Part shown: positions 1 to 7,613 of the stretch, in pieces
How the letters are laid out: every line of letters begins with the position of its first letter
Position numbering within the stretch: position 1 is the stretch's first letter
NCBI GenBank assembly: GCA_964424075.1
Contig: CAYRGY010000001.1
Span: 1-64,000, forward strand
DNA length: 64,000 bases
Direction of reading: 5' to 3'
Source of the DNA: CAYRGY01 sp964424075
GTDB taxonomy: Bacteria > Patescibacteriota > Gracilibacteria > UBA1369
Program-made: the position numbers and the translations under genes
The notes under the pieces: model-generated
What the model was told of the DNA's origin: nothing
What the model saw: the letters and a program-made list of their open reading frames with translations, nothing else
The model's database searches: none

Positions 1-1
1 A

Positions 2-190
2 GACACAGGCGCAGCACATCTCGCCAATCTTACTAATCTCACCAGCCTGGATTTAGAGAGTAACCAAATCGGAGACGCAGGCGCAGCACATCTCGCCAAG
101 CTTACTAATCTCACCAGCCTGATTTTAAGTGATAACAATATCAGTCAAACCGTAATGGATAAGCTCTATCAACAACTGGGAATCAAATAG
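2..190 (+). CDS. Leucine-rich repeat protein, 3' end only
   Basis: The frame is open from the window edge to TAG at 188-190, giving 62 residues; the 5' part lies outside. It contains two near-identical 24-residue leucine-rich repeats of the ribonuclease-inhibitor type (core LTNLTSLxLxxNxI with GDAGAAHLA), encoded by a 72-bp direct DNA repeat beginning at 2 and 74, and a short C-terminal cap ending QQLGIK. RI-type LRR solenoids bind other proteins; the target here is unknown. The near identity of the two units suggests recent repeat expansion. No anchor or sorting signal is visible in this fragment. Confidence 0.75.
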   Translation, partial: DTGAAHLANLTNLTSLDLESNQIGDAGAAHLAKLTNLTSLILSDNNISQTVMDKLYQQLGIK

Positions 191-514
191 CAAAATCAAG
201 CTGGAAAACCTAAGAGTAGTAATTTGATCAAGTTCAATCAAATCTTTATATTTAAAGTAAAAATACTTCCGTAAATCAAACAGATAACTTTTTATAGTCT
301 TAGAACTGTAGTTTGCAATCTCAAATTCACACTCTGTTCTCAGTAGCTCTGCTTGCATATTTTTATTATAAACAATAAAACCACACTGTGCTTCAAACAA
401 TTTGATTATTTTACGATTTCGCATAATACACAAATAATAGTGTAAAAAAGAAACTGTTGCCTCCATTGTAGTAAAAGCATTACTTATAAATTCGACCGCC
501 AACAAAAACATCAC
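125..514 (-). pseudogene. Possible remnant of a tyrosine-recombinase N-terminal domain
   Basis: A 129-codon minus-strand frame whose 3' end overlaps the LRR gene by 66 nt. Residues about 53-97 (nt 358-224) contain YSSKTIKSYLFDLRKYFYF, which resembles the SAM-like DNA-binding domain at the N-terminus of XerC/D-type integrases (pattern YSxxTIxxYxxDLxxFxxF). The catalytic domain that should follow is absent: the frame ends inside the LRR gene. I therefore read it as a truncated recombinase remnant. It could equally be a chance frame, since no ribosome site is seen and the flanking residues match nothing I know. Confidence 0.3.
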
Positions 515-769
515 ATAACAGGCATATATTTGGCTCCATTGTCTGTGCCTTACCAGCCTCCCACTCCGCCCAAACCCAACAACGGTTGTCCCACATACGT
601 GGAACGGCTATTAGACTACTGTACGGCTTCACATATACCGAAACGTTGTCCAACATATTCCTTTTCTTTTCTGGGCTATTCCCCCTTCACTCCTTCGGAG
701 CTTCAGAGGGACAGGCGCCCAATTGTTTTAAAAAATTTTCAAATTTCTTTTTCTTTAATTTAAGAGGAG
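515..769. other. Intergenic stretch, no supported gene
   Basis: Between the integrase-like remnant and the promoter of the TspO-like gene. Two short plus-strand frames exist here but are proline-rich, overlap each other and resemble no family. A widely spaced 8-bp inverted pair TTCGGAGC/GCTCCGAA lies at 694-701 and 792-799. I see no RNA gene. Confidence 0.4.
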
Positions 770-775
770 TATAAT
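770..775 (+). promoter_or_regulatory. Possible -10 element upstream of the TspO-like gene
   Basis: TATAAT at 770-775, about 75 nt before the preferred ATG at 852; no convincing -35 is seen. The same stretch also contains AGAGGAG four bases before an in-frame ATG at 774, so it could instead be a ribosome site for a 26-residue longer protein. Confidence 0.3.
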
Positions 776-851
776 GAGTTTTCTCTGCTTCGCTCCGAAA
801 ACATTTATTTATAAGGGAAAAACGAATATACTACAATTAATTAATAAAAAC

Positions 852-1649
852 ATGAAAAAAAACAACCTCACTCTCAAAATCTCTGTTGGCATTGGCTACA
901 TTGCCATGGTCACCGTCAACTTCTTAGCCAATGCCTTGCCAATTGGCGGGGTGACTACTGGCGAGGCTTCTGATTCTTTCGGCAACCTCTTTACCCCTGC
1001 TGGAGTCACTTTTTCTATTTGGGGGCTTATTTATTTACTTCTCTTTGGCTACACCATCTATCAGTTTGGCTTTGGTAAAAAAAGCATAACCAAGCAACGA
1101 GAAAAGCTTTTTGCTACCATCAACAAATATTTTCTCATCACCTCGATTGCCAACATAGCCTGGATATTTGCCTGGCACTATGGCGTTATTTGGCTTTCAG
1201 TAATCATTATGTTCGCCTTGCTCTTCTTCCTCATAAAAATTGCAGATGTTATAAACAAAGAAAAATATAACGCCCTAGAAACAGTTCTCGTGAGCCTGCC
1301 ATTTAGTGTCTATTTTGGCTGGATTACTGTTGCAACTATTGCCAATATCACTGTCTTTTTAGTAAGTATAAATTGGAATGGATTTGGTATTGCCGACTCA
1401 ATTTGGACCGTAATTATTCTATTGGTAGGAGCTGGGATTGGAAGTGTGCGAATACTCAAAGACAAAAACATTTTCTATGGCTTGGTGCTGGTCTGGGCAT
1501 ACAGCGGTATACTTTTGAAACACTTATCACCAAGCGGATTTAATACACAATATCCTTATATAATAAGTACAATTGTTATTTGTATCGTTATATTTTTGGG
1601 TAGTATTGGTTTTTTGGGCTATAAAAAAATTAATACTAGCGTATTATAA
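852..1649 (+). CDS. TspO/MBR-like tryptophan-rich integral membrane protein
   Basis: Codes for 265 residues with about eight hydrophobic segments. The N-terminal part has NFLANALPIGGVTTGE followed by LFTPAGVTFSIWGLIYLL, a signature of the long, distant TspO/MBR ('tryptophan-rich sensory protein') branch. TspO proteins bind porphyrins and related ligands and influence oxidative-stress responses; the ligand here is unknown. ATG 852 is chosen because the first membrane segment starts just after it. An in-frame ATG at 774 preceded by GAGGAG would add a charged 26-residue tail not expected for the family. It is followed on the same strand by DUF2177 and DUF1295 genes, with a 44-nt gap. Confidence 0.7.
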   Translation: MKKNNLTLKISVGIGYIAMVTVNFLANALPIGGVTTGEASDSFGNLFTPAGVTFSIWGLIYLLLFGYTIYQFGFGKKSITKQREKLFATINKYFLITSIANIAWIFAWHYGVIWLSVIIMFALLFFLIKIADVINKEKYNALETVLVSLPFSVYFGWITVATIANITVFLVSINWNGFGIADSIWTVIILLVGAGIGSVRILKDKNIFYGLVLVWAYSGILLKHLSPSGFNTQYPYIISTIVICIVIFLGSIGFLGYKKINTSVL

Positions 1650-1693
1650 CTTAAATAATTCTAGGTATTCTCTGTAAATTTATTTTAAAAAAC

Positions 1694-2104
1694 ATGTATT
1701 TAAAACTTTTTATCATCGCCTTGCCCGTATTTTTTGCCATCGACATGGTATGGCTAGGCCTTGTTGCGAAAAACTTTTATCAAAATCAGATTGGTTTTTT
1801 GATGACATCAAATATTAATTGGGTCGCGGCCATCATTTTTTATTTAATCTTCATTGCGGGTCTTGTTTTTTTTGTCATTATCCCAGCACTTCTAAAAAAA
1901 TCATGGATCCACGCACTACTCTTTGGGGCATTTTTTGGGTTCGTCACTTATGCTACCTACGATCTGACTAATTTGGCAACACTTAAAGATTGGCCTTTGC
2001 TGGTAACTCTAGTTGATCTTGTTTGGGGGATGGTGCTAGGGGCACTCGTATCTTTTGCAACCTACAGAATCTATACTAAATTTTTTCAAACTAAAAACTT
2101 ATGA
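1694..2104 (+). CDS. DUF2177 family membrane protein
   Basis: 136 residues with four transmembrane segments. Family-typical features are AIDMVWLGLVAKNFY near the N-terminus and FGFVTYATYDLTNLATL in the third helix region. The function of DUF2177 is unknown. Its ATGA stop/start overlaps the DUF1295 gene by 4 nt, so the two are very probably co-translated. In some proteobacteria DUF2177 and DUF1295 genes occur near photolyase and cyclopropane-fatty-acid synthase genes under ECF sigma factor control (recalled association, not visible here). Confidence 0.8.
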   Translation: MYLKLFIIALPVFFAIDMVWLGLVAKNFYQNQIGFLMTSNINWVAAIIFYLIFIAGLVFFVIIPALLKKSWIHALLFGAFFGFVTYATYDLTNLATLKDWPLLVTLVDLVWGMVLGALVSFATYRIYTKFFQTKNL

Positions 2105-2862
2105 ATATACTGATTGCTCTCATTATTGCGCTGGGGCTAAATATACTCATGTTTATTCCCGCATACATATGGAAAACAGATAAACTGACTGACATTTCTT
2201 ATGCCGTTACCTTTGCACTGCTTGCAGTAATCGGTCTTATCGCTGGTGGCATTTCTATTCCTTCAGTTATTTTGGTTATCGCAATAGTGATTTGGTCCAT
2301 TCGTCTGGGGAGTTATCTTTTGATACGAATTCACAAAATGGGCAGAGATAAGCGTTTTGATGAGATGCGAAAGAGCTTTTGGCAATTTGGAAGGTTTTGG
2401 GTATTGCAAGGCATCACTGTATGGGTCGTTTTAATACCAAGCCTGCTTTTTCTGGCAAAATCTCCAACAATGCTTCCTTTATATGCCTATGTTGGTTTAG
2501 CCATTTGGGCTTTTGGAATGACCATAGAAGCAGTTGCCGATATGCAGAAATTTAGATTTATTAATAACACCAAGAACAAAGGAAAGTGGATTGATACTGG
2601 TATTTGGAAATATTCCAGACATCCAAATTATTTTGGTGAAATAGCTCTCTGGTTTGGTCTCTATATTTTTATTTTTTCAAATTTATCAGCCACAGAAGCC
2701 ATTATTGGAATCATTGGTCCACTCTACATTGCTCTTTTAATTTTATTTGTGAGTGGAGTTCCACTTCTGGAAAAAAGAGCAGATAAAAAATGGGGTGATA
2801 ATCCAGAATATATAAAATATAAGCAAAGTACGAGCATTCTAATTCCTTGGTTCAACAAATAA
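2101..2862 (+). CDS. DUF1295 family membrane protein (steroid 5-alpha reductase/ICMT-like fold)
   Basis: 253 residues with six or seven hydrophobic segments and the C-terminal motif YSRHPNYFGEIALWFGLY, diagnostic of DUF1295 and the wider 5-alpha-reductase/isoprenylcysteine methyltransferase superfamily, where the RHPNY region helps bind NADPH or SAM. The substrate is unknown; a lipid or isoprenoid is the obvious guess. It starts inside the stop of the DUF2177 gene (ATGA) and is the last gene of the three-gene membrane set. The next frame overlaps its 3' end by 16 nt but looks like an unrelated truncated gene. Confidence 0.8.
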   Translation: MNILIALIIALGLNILMFIPAYIWKTDKLTDISYAVTFALLAVIGLIAGGISIPSVILVIAIVIWSIRLGSYLLIRIHKMGRDKRFDEMRKSFWQFGRFWVLQGITVWVVLIPSLLFLAKSPTMLPLYAYVGLAIWAFGMTIEAVADMQKFRFINNTKNKGKWIDTGIWKYSRHPNYFGEIALWFGLYIFIFSNLSATEAIIGIIGPLYIALLILFVSGVPLLEKRADKKWGDNPEYIKYKQSTSILIPWFNK

Positions 2863-3887
2863 CGTTATGCGAAGCGGCGGTGGCAACACCGGATAACTCC
2901 GGAGGATATAATATTTCGAAGCACAGTAGTAAAATTGAGATAAATACACTTAAAAGCTCTACTACAACACCTACTATTTTAACCGACGCGCTTCAAATCT
3001 TAGATACACATATTTCGAGCACCTCCATCGCCTTTGATGTCAAAGATGCCAATCTGACTAACGGCGATCAGTATTTCATGGAATGCACCGAAGTCGGGAA
3101 TGAACTGTGGGACAAAAATCCCAGGCAGATACGAGACCAGATCTCCAATAACACTTCGAGCTATATCCAAATGATGGTCAGTAATTTAAAAGTAAATACC
3201 AAATACAATTGCTATGTAGCAATTAAGAAGCCAAATGGCCAATATGTAAGAAATAGTGCACAGAAACTTATAGTATCAGGTGGAACAAAAGAATCAGTAA
3301 AAACATTTGCTCCTCCCGCCGGCTACGAAGATGAAGTTTTTACCACTTTTGAAAACAACCCGTTTCCAGACACTAATATTAATAACATAGAGGGTAAAGC
3401 AGCTGCCGAATTATACCGCCGAGCTGTTATCGGCGGATTCCCTGATGGTGAATTCAAAGGAACACGTGATGTTAACCGAGCTGAGGCTGCTAAGTTTTTA
3501 CTGCTAGCAAGAGAAACGCAAGTTCAGGAGCTGTCAAATAACGGAAAATTTTGGGATGTAAAAGAGGGTGAATGGTATGTAAAATATGTTATGACTGCCG
3601 CACAGAAAGGGATTATCAATGGTTATCCTGATGGTTCATTCAAACCTGCAGACACAGTAAATACAGCGGAATTTCTTAAAATGTTGACACTGACTTTCAA
3701 TTTGGAAAAAAACCTAAGCTATTCATATACAGATGTAAATTCAAGCGACTGGTTTGGGCAATATGCGGGTGCGGCACAAAAGTATAATTTGTTTCCCAAA
3801 GGATCTGCCAGCCAATTGCAGCCAGGAAGATATTTATCCAGAAATGAAGTAGTGGTAGCTATTTATCAGTATTTGGCAAATAGATAA
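2847..3887 (+). CDS. SLH-domain surface protein, apparently 5'-truncated
   Basis: The frame can start only at a TTG (2847) inside the DUF1295 gene; the first in-frame ATG is about residue 78. No signal peptide is present, although the rest looks extracellular. Residues about 45-145 resemble a beta-sandwich/Fn3-like region. Three S-layer-homology repeats follow at about residues 180-220 (GGFPDGEFKGTRDVNRAEAA), 235-285 (NGYPDGSFKPADTVNTAEF) and 290-345. SLH repeats normally anchor secreted proteins to cell-wall polymers. The GC-rich bases just after 2863 suggest a recombination junction that removed the real 5' end. Probably a gene remnant, or a silent C-terminal cassette. Confidence 0.6.
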   Translation: MVQQITLCEAAVATPDNSGGYNISKHSSKIEINTLKSSTTTPTILTDALQILDTHISSTSIAFDVKDANLTNGDQYFMECTEVGNELWDKNPRQIRDQISNNTSSYIQMMVSNLKVNTKYNCYVAIKKPNGQYVRNSAQKLIVSGGTKESVKTFAPPAGYEDEVFTTFENNPFPDTNINNIEGKAAAELYRRAVIGGFPDGEFKGTRDVNRAEAAKFLLLARETQVQELSNNGKFWDVKEGEWYVKYVMTAAQKGIINGYPDGSFKPADTVNTAEFLKMLTLTFNLEKNLSYSYTDVNSSDWFGQYAGAAQKYNLFPKGSASQLQPGRYLSRNEVVVAIYQYLANR

Positions 3888-3997
3888 ATCATGAATTGCT
3901 GGGTCGTATAAAACTATTTATTACAACCTACAACTACAAAAAAGATGACGAAGTGCAGCTGATTCTTGGTACCTCCCTCCTTCACCATAAGAAATGA

Positions 3998-4023
3998 CTC
4001 CCGGAGCGAACTGCGCCCGGGAG
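3998..4023 (-). terminator. GC-rich hairpin ending the 88-residue orphan gene
   Basis: CTCCCGG pairs with CCGGGAG, continued after a one-base bulge by GCG/CGC around a 5-nt loop: ten base pairs in all. It lies 34 nt past the stop codon of the minus-strand gene. On that strand it is followed by TCATTTCTT, a weak T-tract, so termination is likely but not certain. Confidence 0.6.
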
Positions 4024-4057
4024 CCAAGAGGGGTAGAAGGTCGATCGCAATCGAGAA

Positions 4058-4324
4058 TTACTTCTCGACCAGGCGATACGCTGGTCCGTATGTCCGATCT
4101 GCGACCCTGACGACGCCAAGATCAAGCATGTCGGCGAACAGATAAACGACGTCACGAAAGTCGTCTTCGTTGCGAATGCACACCGGCGCGCAACGCTTGT
4201 CGTCTCCGTCCGGCCATTTGACCGGCTCACCGTCTTCGGTCTTGGCCAGCACGATCAACCTGCCTTCTGTGTAGTAGGTAATCAGCACCATTGTCCCATC
4301 TTCCCCATTGGTAGTCCTCATCAT
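4058..4324 (-). CDS. Hypothetical 88-residue protein, GC-rich orphan
   Basis: Starts MMRTTNGEDGTMVLITYYTE and ends AYRLVEK. I recognise no family. It looks like a compact soluble beta/alpha protein with a conserved-looking DDFRDVVYLFADMLDLG helix. The start is fixed by a canonical AAAGGAG seven bases upstream, one of only two such sites noticed in the window. A longer frame from 4357 would place this Shine-Dalgarno inside the gene. Composition stands out: counted lines inside the gene are 58% (4081-4140) and 63% GC (4201-4260), against 37% in a ribosomal line (26461-26520). It has its own consensus promoter and terminator. Likely acquired or selected as an independent cassette. Confidence 0.65.
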   Translation of the reverse strand: MMRTTNGEDGTMVLITYYTEGRLIVLAKTEDGEPVKWPDGDDKRCAPVCIRNEDDFRDVVYLFADMLDLGVVRVADRTYGPAYRLVEK

Positions 4325-4362
4325 TTTTTTCTCCTTTCGTTGAAACTTAACCAACAATGCAA

Positions 4363-4391
4363 ATTAAAACACCTTTACCCTATCGTGTCAA
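4363..4391 (-). promoter_or_regulatory. Promoter of the 88-residue orphan gene
   Basis: On the minus strand a perfect -35 TTGACA (4391-4386) is followed after 17 bp by TTTAAT (4368-4363), a five-of-six -10. The predicted start lies about 30 nt upstream of the ATG at 4324. It sits just past the end of serS, so the orphan is not dependent on serS read-through. Confidence 0.6.
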
Positions 4392-4403
4392 GCTAATTAA
4401 AGT

Positions 4404-5750
4404 TTAAATCAATTCCTTCCCCATATACGGAATCAAATATGTCGGCACCTTAATCCGTCCATCTGACTGTTGGTAATTATCCATAATAGCAATCAGCGCC
4501 CTTCCCATCGCCATACAAGTATCATTCACTGTGTGGCAAAAATGCTTCTTGCCGTCCACATCCTTATATTTAATATTAAAGCGCCGTGCCTGAAAATCTG
4601 TAGTATTAGTATCCGTCCCCAACTCCATAAATTCCTGCTGCCCGGGCAACCATCCCTCGGGATCGATTTGATGGGCAGAAGCATGATAGCCGGCATCGCC
4701 GGTACACTTCAGAACTAGTTGATATGGGATTTCCAAAGCCTGCCACAGCCACTCATTAATACCCAAAAATTCATTGAATATTTCTTCAGATTGATCAGGT
4801 ATACAAACAGCATTCATCTCAATTTTATCAAATTGATGCACACGCTTTATCCCGCGCACATCCTTCCCCCAAGACCCCACCTCACTTCTGAAACAGGGAG
4901 TATAAGCAAAAAGCTTGCGCGGCATCTCCTCCCGCTCCAAAACCTTATCTGCAAAAAAAGCAAAATTAGTCGGCTCGGAAGAACCCACCAAATTGAGTTC
5001 CGTCCCTTCCTCCACATAGTCGCTCTTAATCTGATAAACTTGATCACGTTGCTCCGGAAAATGCGACGTACCATAAAGCACATGATCCCGAACCATCAAT
5101 GGAGGAATCACCGGCATGAAACCCCGACGCAAAAGCTCATCAAATAATAATCTTTGCAGAGCGTACTGCATCAACACCAAATCTCCGGTTAAATAAGCAA
5201 AACGTGAACCGGATGATTTCGCACTTTGTTCAATATCAATCCATCCACGACATTGTCCCAAATCCAAATGATGTTGAGGTTGAGCCAGTGCATCATCCCA
5301 ATGCTTAGAACGTGTCGGCATACCTGTTTTGTTGAACACACCGGGCTTTTCAATGTAACCCTCATAGGGAATCCAAGTCTTCAAGACCACATTGTCCTCT
5401 TCACCCTTACCAAAAGGCATTAGCTCTTCAGCTACCGGCATATTCGGCATCCAATCAAGGATTTCCTGCCAATACGCTTCAATCGCTTTCAGCTCGCCCT
5501 CCTTAACTTCCAAGCCCTCCTTAAGTGATTTCACCTGCTCGATCGTTTCTGGATCCGGTTTACCTTTCAGCGCCTTAGACAAATCATTCCGCTTGCTGCG
5601 CAGCTCATCAGTTTCCACAATCAACTTACTGCGCTCCTGATCAAGCTTCAGCCACTTCTTCACATCAGCCTTTTCAGAATTCGATCTACCCGACTCCACT
5701 ATTTTCTGAACATATTCTGGATTTTCTCTGATTATTTTTGGGTCGAGCAT
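4404..5750 (-). CDS. serS: Seryl-tRNA synthetase (class II)
   Basis: 448 residues charging tRNA-Ser with serine. Residues 1-105 form the N-terminal coiled-coil arm that grips the tRNA long variable loop. The class II core follows: motif 2 at about 284-311 (TPCFRSEVGSWGKDVRG, then HQFDKIE) and motif 3 at about 408-425 ending GRALIAIMDNYQ. Two conserved spots differ from common bacterial SerRS: the serine-binding TxE motif reads SSE (257-259), and the usual NGSGLA before motif 3 reads NDTCMA (409-414). The overall architecture is intact, so it is probably functional. The ATG at 5750 fits the family N-terminus MLDPKIIREN. It is transcribed alone from the promoter at 5780-5807. Confidence 0.93.
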   Translation of the reverse strand: MLDPKIIRENPEYVQKIVESGRSNSEKADVKKWLKLDQERSKLIVETDELRSKRNDLSKALKGKPDPETIEQVKSLKEGLEVKEGELKAIEAYWQEILDWMPNMPVAEELMPFGKGEEDNVVLKTWIPYEGYIEKPGVFNKTGMPTRSKHWDDALAQPQHHLDLGQCRGWIDIEQSAKSSGSRFAYLTGDLVLMQYALQRLLFDELLRRGFMPVIPPLMVRDHVLYGTSHFPEQRDQVYQIKSDYVEEGTELNLVGSSEPTNFAFFADKVLEREEMPRKLFAYTPCFRSEVGSWGKDVRGIKRVHQFDKIEMNAVCIPDQSEEIFNEFLGINEWLWQALEIPYQLVLKCTGDAGYHASAHQIDPEGWLPGQQEFMELGTDTNTTDFQARRFNIKYKDVDGKKHFCHTVNDTCMAMGRALIAIMDNYQQSDGRIKVPTYLIPYMGKELI

Positions 5751-5779
5751 TTTTAAGACACGTTAAAATATACGCGCGT

Positions 5780-5807
5780 ATTATATACGTTATGCCGTTT
5801 TGCTCAA
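5780..5807 (-). promoter_or_regulatory. serS promoter
   Basis: On the minus strand TTGAGC (5807-5802), 16-bp spacer, perfect TATAAT (5785-5780). The predicted start near 5773 falls in a perfect 12-bp palindrome at 5770-5781 with core ACGCGCGT, which could be an operator or chance. The leader to the serS ATG is about 20 nt and lacks a Shine-Dalgarno. Confidence 0.6.
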
Positions 5808-5835
5808 GACTAAACAATTGTGTGCTGACGATACC

Positions 5836-6033
5836 TTACACGGAGTGCAATTTGTTTTCCTTTTGCATTTCAACAAGCTCACTCACAACATCTTTCGCCG
5901 CTTCTACCATCTCTTTCTGATTCCCGACATCAGTTATCGTCGCAATCATCGCAGCCTCAAGCGTAAAACGACACTTCAGTGTTAGCCCGCCAAATTTCGA
6001 TGTGGCATAATCACATATAGTATATACACACAA
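5836..6033 (-). CDS. Hypothetical 65-residue protein
   Basis: A short frame in the 373-bp gap between serS and the next plus-strand gene. The C-terminal half (EMVEAAKDVVSELVEMQKE) would form a good amphipathic helix; the N-terminal half has three cysteines. No ribosome site and no known family. It points toward serS, 85 nt upstream, but the serS promoter lies between them. It could be a chance frame or a gene relic. Confidence 0.3.
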   Translation of the reverse strand: MCVYTICDYATSKFGGLTLKCRFTLEAAMIATITDVGNQKEMVEAAKDVVSELVEMQKENKLHSV

Positions 6034-6070
6034 CCAAAAAACCGCACTCCACTAACGCTGCGGCCTGCTC

Positions 6071-6099
6071 TTCCCAACCGCACCCCACTATGCTAAAAT
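6071..6099 (+). promoter_or_regulatory. Promoter of the sugar isomerase-ABC gene set
   Basis: TTCCCA (6071-6076), 17 bp, then TAAAAT (6094-6099) preceded by an extended TG (6091-6092). The predicted leader to ATG 6124 is under 20 nt. Confidence 0.45.
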
Positions 6100-6123
6100 A
6101 TTCTTAAGATAAATAAAACCAAT

Positions 6124-6900
6124 ATGCTAGCAATTTGTACCGATAGTTTAAAAGGCTATGGCCTCAATCGCATCTTCGAATTAGTCAAGGAAGCTGGTTA
6201 TGATGGAATTGATCTGAATATCAATCCAACACTTTACGATACTCACAATGCCGATTACATAAAATCCTTAATCGACCAATATCAATTTCCGGTTTTGGCG
6301 ATTTCTACACCACCAATTAATAATCCCAAAAAAATTCTGGGTGCTGTCAAAATGGCTCAGCAGCTCAACACTAGAATTGTGGTTATTCAACCACCAAAAA
6401 CTTTCGATTTTAAATATATTTCCTGGCTCAAAAAAGAAATTCCCAATATTCGTCAAAAGGAAGAAATCTCTATTGCGTTGGAAAACTCACCTTCAGCGAA
6501 GTTTTTAGGAGTAATTCCGGAACATGCTTTGAATAATTTGGCTGACTTGAAAAATTTTAAGCATGTTTGCCTTGATACCACTCGCCTCAAAGCCAAGAAT
6601 TACGAATTAATCGAGACTTACGATCGATTAAAAAAATTCCTGGTGCATGTCCACCTTTCCAATATCAAAGGAAGTAAGCTCTATTATACTCCCATGAAAG
6701 GGATATTGCCTGTCGAGAGTTTTCTAACCAAATTAAAACAAGATGGCTTTCCCGGGACTATTTCGCTTAAAGTTGACCCTCAATACCTTGCCCTAGATGA
6801 TGAAAAGAAACTGCTTAAAAATTTGCAGGAAATGAAAGAATTCTACGACACCTATTTCACTCAAATCGATACTATTTCCAAAAAGGAAACTAAAGAATAA
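6124..6900 (+). CDS. Sugar phosphate isomerase/epimerase-like TIM-barrel protein
   Basis: 258 residues of the xylose-isomerase-like/AP endonuclease family 2 fold. Typical elements are the N-terminal AICTDSL strand, GYDGIDLNI (residues 25-33), IALENSPSA in the central strand (metal-binding Glu), HVCLDTTR and HVHLSNIKGSK. Such enzymes isomerise or epimerise sugars using a divalent metal; the substrate cannot be told. There is no signal peptide, so it is cytoplasmic. Its stop overlaps the ABC ATPase start as TAATG, so the three genes 6124-8887 form one unit, although a sugar enzyme with a LolD/MacB-type exporter has no obvious common purpose. Confidence 0.75.
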   Translation: MLAICTDSLKGYGLNRIFELVKEAGYDGIDLNINPTLYDTHNADYIKSLIDQYQFPVLAISTPPINNPKKILGAVKMAQQLNTRIVVIQPPKTFDFKYISWLKKEIPNIRQKEEISIALENSPSAKFLGVIPEHALNNLADLKNFKHVCLDTTRLKAKNYELIETYDRLKKFLVHVHLSNIKGSKLYYTPMKGILPVESFLTKLKQDGFPGTISLKVDPQYLALDDEKKLLKNLQEMKEFYDTYFTQIDTISKKETKE

Positions 6901-7613
6901 TGCCCGACTTCGCTCTTGAACTGGTTAAAGTAAGAAAAAGTTTTCCTGTCGGAAAGCAATCAAATCAAGTCATCCATGACATTTCCCTGGAAATAAATCG
7001 AGGTGATTTTGTCAGCATCGTCGGCCCATCAGGTTCAGGCAAATCCACACTCTTACACTTGATGAGTGGAATGGATCAACCAACCCAAGGCAATATCCTG
7101 ATTAAAAATCAAAATATTAGTAAATTAAGTGATAAAAAGCTCTCGTTGTTTCGTAATCAGCATTTTGGATTCGTTTTTCAAGAGTTTCATTTACTGGGAA
7201 ATCTAACCATTGCAGAAAATATTTCCCTTCCCCTTCTAATTGCCGAAAGAAAAAATGTACTTACCGAATCAGAGCAAAAGCGACTACTTGATTTAATGGC
7301 TGAATTACAAATTGAGCATCGCGGGCATCACTATCCCAGTCAAATCTCTGGGGGTCAAAAACAACGTGCTGCCATCGGACGCGCTTTGATCAATCAACCA
7401 GAAATTATTTTTGCTGATGAGCCAACCGGTAATCTTGATTCTCAAACCGGCCAGGACATCATCAAAGTACTTCGTGATATTCACCAAAAACGTCATATGA
7501 CCCTGATTATTGTCACTCACGATCAATATATAGCCCGCAAAGCCGATCGCATCATTGAAATCAAAGACGGTAAAATTGTCAAACGACCGCACACCAAACT
7601 ATATACTCAATAA
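6900..7613 (+). CDS. ABC transporter ATP-binding protein, LolD/MacB type
   Basis: 237 residues. Walker A GPSGSGKST (about 42-50), Q-loop FVFQEFHLL, signature ISGGQKQRAAIGRAL, Walker B IIFADEPTGNLD and the switch His in IVTHD are all present. The sequence type is that of lipoprotein/macrolide/antimicrobial-peptide systems (LolD, MacB, FtsE-like). It is translationally coupled on both sides by TAATG junctions with the isomerase-like gene and its permease. Confidence 0.9.
   Translation: MPDFALELVKVRKSFPVGKQSNQVIHDISLEINRGDFVSIVGPSGSGKSTLLHLMSGMDQPTQGNILIKNQNISKLSDKKLSLFRNQHFGFVFQEFHLLGNLTIAENISLPLLIAERKNVLTESEQKRLLDLMAELQIEHRGHHYPSQISGGQKQRAAIGRALINQPEIIFADEPTGNLDSQTGQDIIKVLRDIHQKRHMTLIIVTHDQYIARKADRIIEIKDGKIVKRPHTKLYTQ

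Noticed and set aside
1..145. Regular direct repeats that could suggest a CRISPR array
   Set aside because: The 72-bp units have no separate spacers and translate in one frame as leucine-rich repeats.
540..660. Integron attC-like words (ACCCAAC, GTCCAAC, GTTGTCC), also AACGTTATGC near 2862
   Set aside because: The GTTRRRY core does not match and no paired arms of a proper attC hairpin are found.
530..774. Two plus-strand short frames
   Set aside because: They overlap each other, are proline- and phenylalanine-rich, lack start signals and match no family.
3982..4230. 82-codon minus-strand frame beside the orphan gene
   Set aside because: Alternate frame of the GC-rich gene and its terminator; the Shine-Dalgarno and promoter support the 4324 start instead.
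4470..5640. Several plus-strand frames opposite serS
   Set aside because: Shadows of a well-conserved synthetase; no independent signals.
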